From Balanoglossus misakiensis (lineage: Eukaryota; Hemichordata): a DNA stretch of 64,000 bases. Of this stretch, positions 58,748 to 64,000 are shown piece by piece. The stretch spans positions 1,550,001-1,614,000 of the forward strand of contig CM082586.2 in NCBI GenBank assembly GCA_040954595.2, given 5' to 3'. Every line of letters starts with the position of its first letter. Position 1 is the stretch's first letter. The notes below the pieces were generated by a model. The model had not been told where the DNA came from and ran no database searches. It saw only the letters and a list, made by a program, of their open reading frames with translations. A program made the translations under genes and the position numbers.

Positions 58748-61700
58748 TCCTTCGCAAGTTGTCTTGCATGCCAATATGTTTTTACTAATTAGCGAAGTGG
58801 GACAAACATCACCGTGATGCGTGGCACGGAGAATTTCCCTCGGGACTGTTATAGTCTACACAGCAGTCTAATTTAATTCAAAATGGTCTCTCGTGCGTTT
58901 GCATGAGGGTCACGGGTATCCTTTACACCTGGTCCGTTCGGAAACTGATCATATTTCATGTACTCCCAACACGATGTTCGATAACGACCCCCAGACTTTT
59001 CAATATCGTCATTATTACTCGCCTTTCAATTCATTCATTTTCATTAAAAGGAGTGCGCACATAATGCTGTCAAATCAACCGTCTGCAGAATTCCCGAACG
59101 CCATGCACAGAAACAAGGCCGCCATGTTGGAGGCTTCTGCAGTTATTTTCATTGGAGAATAATTGATCTTGCTCTGCTCAATATAACCTGCTCAATCATC
59201 ACCCGTCACAGAACTCTAACGTAATTCTCGTTACTAGTCTAAGACGTGTACAATGATGAATTACATATTACCTGTATTGCTGGAATGTTGAAATAAATTA
59301 CTCGACATCCATGCTCAATTTAGTTCCTATAATTATTATATTTGCATCTGATTAATATTTTGACAGCCGGTAAAACAAGCCCGTGAGAAAATATCGCCAA
59401 TATTAATTCGAATTATAGATGCATATATCTGGAGGCGTTGATGCAAGTGTGGCGGGGGCCGGGAAGACAAACCTATTTCGAAATTCCCGCCGTCAGTGCC
59501 ATGTTCGACGTGATACTCTCGGTTGGCGATGCACGTTGATGCAAAGATTTACAACCGGCCATGTCAAAGTGCCATATTTTACACCGTCTTAAAGAGTCCC
59601 ATCACTCATTTAGACATTGATATCCGTTATTTATACACTTAAGACATATCATAACTCCAATCCAAATCGAGTTTTGATTGATTCACAACTCAACACCGAG
59701 AACGCAGGCTGACCCTGAGCCATGATTTACGTCTACCGTAGGCCCGCTCCGTACCAATAAATTTTCATCGCGTTTTCTCAAGTAAATATTTAACAAACTG
59801 CGGAGTTGTGTTTGCCTTTTTATCTCTCTGTGTGTCTTTGATTCGGACTAAATCGATCCATACGTCACTAATAACACTTGTCTGGCACTATATTACGGTT
59901 TATTATAAATATGCGCGTGATGTACGAGGTCTTGATAACTCTGTCACCCCCGTGACCCGGATCAAGGGTCACCGGCCATCGATAATGGTTCAAAGCAATC
60001 GTGCAGTCGAACTCCTGCGCCCAAAGTCTATCTTTCTGTTCTCTTTCTGTTTCTACCCGACGAATATCTAACGTGCAAGCATCTGCCGTGTCAAACACTT
60101 AAAGGGGACCATACAATTTGAATTTGGAGACAGGCAGACAGACAGACAGACAGGTAGTTTACATTCGTGACCATGTGCTCTTAAACGAATTGCTCTCTGT
60201 CCTCCAGGTCAACTCCAACTCTTATTTAACTAATTTGACTAGATTAATTCTATTTTCACTTCTCAACAGACAGGGCACTCAGTGCCATCTGTTCTCGCTA
60301 TTTCACAAACCCGCCGCCCGTCTGGTCAAATCACACCCTTTCAATCTGATTCAATGTTCATATTACTCAACGGCTTAAGACGTCTGGCTCCGTCATAAAA
60401 ACGAGACAAAATCATGCTACATAAGTTGGAAATACCAACAGTGGCCACTTGATGAAGATAGCAGATATATATTTCAAAAGCGCGTGTTTTTCCGCTTACC
60501 ACCGGAGATTCCAACTAACCAAATACTCCCCGATGACCCGAAACTTTCGATTGCCAGTTTCACATGCAATATTACAGCACAGAGGTCGGTGATTGGGCAC
60601 AGAATTTACTGTCAGAGTCTGACCCGGAAATATGCAGGAACGTTACGAGCATAACGGGGAAATTAAAGCAACGTGCTGCCTTTTAAATTATTTGACCTAC
60701 AGACACAGAACGACGTGGAGAAGTGGCCGCCGCCATTTTGAATTCGTTTTCAGATTTGACGAAAGCCAGAGAGACTGAGTGTCTCATTTTGGTGTTCCGC
60801 TCCCGAAAATTGGGGTTACCCACCGCGAGTGTTCACCTGCATATCAGATTTACACCTCGATTACCCCTGACTTACACGGTTCCCTTTCCTCAAGAGAATA
60901 TTCCGGAAATTGGGAAATGAAGTAACGATATCAATTTAATGCCTAGAAATCCCAACGGGCGCCGACAGATATTATGGATGGACTTCACGTTCTCGTGCTT
61001 GTTCAAGCGAGTTGTATATCACACAAGATACTGTGTCACGCCGTACATTGTATCCTTCTACGCGACAGGATTCTAAACGTAAACTTTCAGAGAAACGTTC
61101 GACCAAATCTCGCCAAATTGGCCAGATTTCCAGTAGAATTGTTGTGACAATCATTTGAAAATTTGCGCCATGGCGTTGCATCGAGGATTTTAGTGGCCAC
61201 CCTTCTAATTAAAACCGCACACACACGCGCCACATTCCACAGAAAAGACGTCACACGTGAAGCTCCACGAGAGAGAAAACAAATTCGATTCTGCCGAACA
61301 ATTTGATGTATGTGATTAAATATTTGGTATGATGGCGCATGCGTTGGTCAAAACACACTGGGAAACCTAAAGACAGTTCATCAGTTATGCACGACGCACT
61401 TATATACAAAAGAATGACCTTGGTTTGTCCAACAGCACTTGGGAAGATGAATGATACACACTGCATTAAATTTTGTCCCTGACCGGATTTTATCACACCA
61501 GTTCAACGCCCGGCATTGAAGTAAAATTAGCACAGAATTGTGGAAATCATGCCTTTTTACTAGCTGAGTTGAGAAACTGCCATCTTTTGGAAATGAAATC
61601 ATTTGATTAAGCTATTGCACAGAAATTATGCAGTCAACCCGTCCGTAACTGAATAATACAACAGCTCTTTTAATCACAACTTCATTCCAATCCGTTGAAA

Positions 61701-63546
61701 TCCCTCAGTGCGATTAACTCTGGAATTTAATGTCCAATTGTCGTTAATCCTGGACAGCCAGTCGTCTCAATATTAATGCAACAAAGCAGGCCACAATAAA
61801 ACAAGTCCCCTGCCTCCCACGTGAGACACGTTCGATGCCGGAAGCCATTTTGCTGACAATGCTGATTTTCAAAATCCTGGATAAAAATGGAGGCCGATTG
61901 AACTGTCGTCTTCTGACACAAGTATCAGTTTACCAAAGTACTTCCTCTTTAAAATATATATGTCATCGTCTTGTACACCCACACAGTGATGTGTGTATCG
62001 ACAGAGTTAATATTGGATGATATTATGATATTTAAAGGAAAACGGGCAAAGCGATGTTGCAATTCAGGGCTATAAGATCAAATCATTACGTCATCAGAAC
62101 ACTGTGATATTTATTTTAAGTCAACTCTGCCAACACTATCGAAGAATGCAAAAAATGCCATGTAAAATAATAACACGAGTGGTGTTTTTCTAGTGATCAT
62201 CTACCTATTTGACCTTTCCATTCAATATAGTTTTAGTTCCTCGCAAATAACGTTTAACATTTGCTCACCTATTTTTGGTTTAGTCATGGTGGTCTGGGGT
62301 CATTTTACTGTATTTTTGGTGAATGAAGTTTCCTGTTGCTGGTTTGCCTTCATCGTGTGATTAGGTATACAACGGAGACAATCCTAGATCACTATCAACC
62401 TCACTACAAGGGTTTACGGGTCACACACACACATACCTGCGAGCCGATGCGAATAATTGAGTTTCATGTGGCATCGGATGAATTTGTTTACTAAACTTTA
62501 CGCTCTGATTAGTGCTATGATGTTGGTTTTTGGGTTTGTTTGTTTATAAATAGCGCATGCTTCGTCAATTGTGGAGAACGTTTCTCGCTGAAATAGTTCA
62601 TGCAGACGAAAATAACTTACCTTTAACGGAGAATGTGTGTACACAACACAATATCCAGAAATATCGTACAGATCAATTGATTTCTGCGAAACTGCGAAGA
62701 CATTTTTGCAAATTTCTTGTTTTCTGCAAAATAATAAAAATAATAAAGTAGATTAGAGAAATGTAATTCGGGTTGTTTTCGAGATCTTATGACTACACAG
62801 TCGTATCAGTCTCATATTCATACCAACGAAACTGCAGGATGCTGAGTTTCACAGGGGTCGAGCAAATGGCCAACAGGCAGCACTTGCGGATCCGTCACAG
62901 CTGAAAGTCATATCAAATATCTATATAACTAACGAGGATGCCAGACTGAAGCTGTTCTGCATATTGTGTTCACGCCATACGCGATATTTGGCGTCATTTA
63001 TAATATCTGTAATATGAGTTATTGTTCCCGTTGCTTTCACCAATTCTAATCGCGTGACAACCGGCCTGGGCAGATTATAACTGTAAACCTATCCTTGAGA
63101 ATGAGAGTTAATATCAGACGGTGCAAATGACACTGCTTGTTGTGTACAAGGAACTATTCGACCAATAGTGTCAATATTTAATACTAGTGTGATTAAAATG
63201 AGAACCAGTAGTTCATTTCCGTTAATTTGCTCATAGCATGTTGCCGGCAAACACGCCCTTGTCGTTGATTATTGAACGTTGTAAAGTAATATCTTCTTGT
63301 GCACGAGGGGTGCCGTGATTCCTGTATCGAGGAAGGTCATCATCATCCATGGGGTTTATCGATAGTGGTTCTCTTATTTTCCGCGATGAAATCGACGCCG
63401 ATTGGGTTACAAATTGGGTTACAAAGGGAACGTTCTTCCGAAAGAATAATTTAGGGCACCAGTATTGAATTATGCAATCGCTTCCGTGAACATCGACTAT
63501 TTTAAATTTAATAGTACAGTTTTAAACCCTTTTCTCACGTGCCGTC

Positions 63547-63630
63547 AACGCCGCCCCAGCGGCGGCGCTAGGGCGGCGTTAATTTGTAAGTGCCACGTGT
63601 GAAAAGGTGAGAGCGGCCCTGCGCCGCTCT
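63547..63630. repeat. two adjacent GC-rich hairpins
   Basis: AACGCCGCCC (63547–63556) pairs with GGGCGGCGTT (63571–63580), and AGAGCGGC (63610–63617) pairs with GCCGCTCT (63623–63630), followed by T7. This GC-rich island, in otherwise AT-rich sequence, resembles the end of a non-autonomous DNA transposon or a structured element, but I could not find its other boundary. Confidence 0.5.
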
Positions 63631-64000
63631 TTTTTTGTGACGGTGTTGAGGGGTGGGACCTGGGTCGGGGCGCCGCACTAAACAGCGATTCAAATCACGT
63701 GTGAACAGAAACACCGCACTAAACGCCGATCTAAACGCACTCTTCCTCTTCCGACGCGGTTTGAGGGGATACAAGTGGCAGTTTCTAATGAGCTTGCATG
63801 TAAAATTACCCCTCTGAAAAGAGCGATGTTTAGCACCTTGCTTAGTCAACGGTCAATTTGCCTTGTTGCTGATGGTCATCAGTAAAATGAGGAGCCCCAA
63901 AACCTACAGGCAAAGCCTTGAGGTAGTCGGAACTTACTGCAGCTGGGGCTCTGCTGAAAAAATTGAGACGCCCAGTGGAAGTGGTAGTGAAACTTGTAGC

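Larger units (their letters stand above)
56590..64000 (+). other. intron of the MTCL-like gene, no further exon recognised
   Basis: No phase-0 exon continuing the coiled coil is visible in these 7.4 kb. A reasonable acceptor at 56945–56947 is followed by a short frame LRREFPLTFYDM that meets a stop after about 26 codons; it could be an alternative terminal exon but does not resemble the family. Poly-G runs lie at about 56,682–56,690 and 58,418–58,432, and a (CAGA)n run at about 60,129–60,151. Confidence 0.55.

Overview
This is eukaryotic, intron-rich animal DNA. Genes have short GT–AG introns, long introns, AATAAA signals, microsatellites and a large satellite array. The families present (a von Willebrand-type gel-forming mucin, a somatomedin-B seven-helix receptor, an MTCL/SOGA-type coiled-coil protein) and the sequence style suggest an invertebrate. 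A deuterostome such as an amphioxus or hemichordate is my best guess; a lophotrochozoan is not excluded. The species cannot be fixed from the sequence alone.

Region 1 (1–14,690, + strand) is the 3' half of a large secreted gel-forming mucin. I resolved a phase-consistent exon chain: C8–TIL (end of a D2-like unit), D', D3 (VWD–C8–TIL), a 3.6-kb exon with four WxxW (CysD) domains between Thr/Pro/Ser-rich tracts, a D4-like unit (VWD–C8–TIL–VWC-like), a second PTS exon, a second and nearly identical D4-like unit, a third PTS exon made of a 42-bp repeat, then a VWC-like exon and a C-terminal cystine knot ending at 14,271. Both the CysD pair and the D4 block have been duplicated recently.

Region 2 (about 14,870–38,410) is a 23-kb satellite of roughly 265 copies of an 87/88-bp unit. 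It begins only about 190 bp after the mucin poly(A) signal. Its first 6 kb are organised in three ~2,010-bp higher-order repeats; its right side shifts to an 88-bp form; beyond it lie about five decayed relatives of the unit. A 300-bp (TATG)n microsatellite follows. The very long open frames inside the array arise because 87 is 29 codons; I do not regard them as genes.

Region 3 (39,200–41,800, + strand) holds a compact gene with a TATA box, a 5' UTR exon and a single coding exon for a 350-residue basic protein I do not recognise.

Region 4 (43,250–51,330, + strand) holds a three-coding-exon family-B/Methuselah-like receptor: a signal-peptide exon, a 3.8-kb intron, a long exon with a somatomedin-B domain and TM1–TM5, and a last exon with TM6–TM7 and the tail.

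Region 5 (51,340–64,000) is AT-rich non-coding DNA with a diverged tandem duplication carrying octamer (ATGCAAAT) sites. It is followed by the first coding exon (54,697–56,589, + strand) of an MTCL/SOGA-family microtubule-associated coiled-coil protein with an N-terminal Cys/His cluster. Its intron runs to at least the end of the window.

The genes do not form a pathway. The most unusual feature is the higher-order satellite embedded in a gene-dense region, with its decayed ancestors preserved at its edge.
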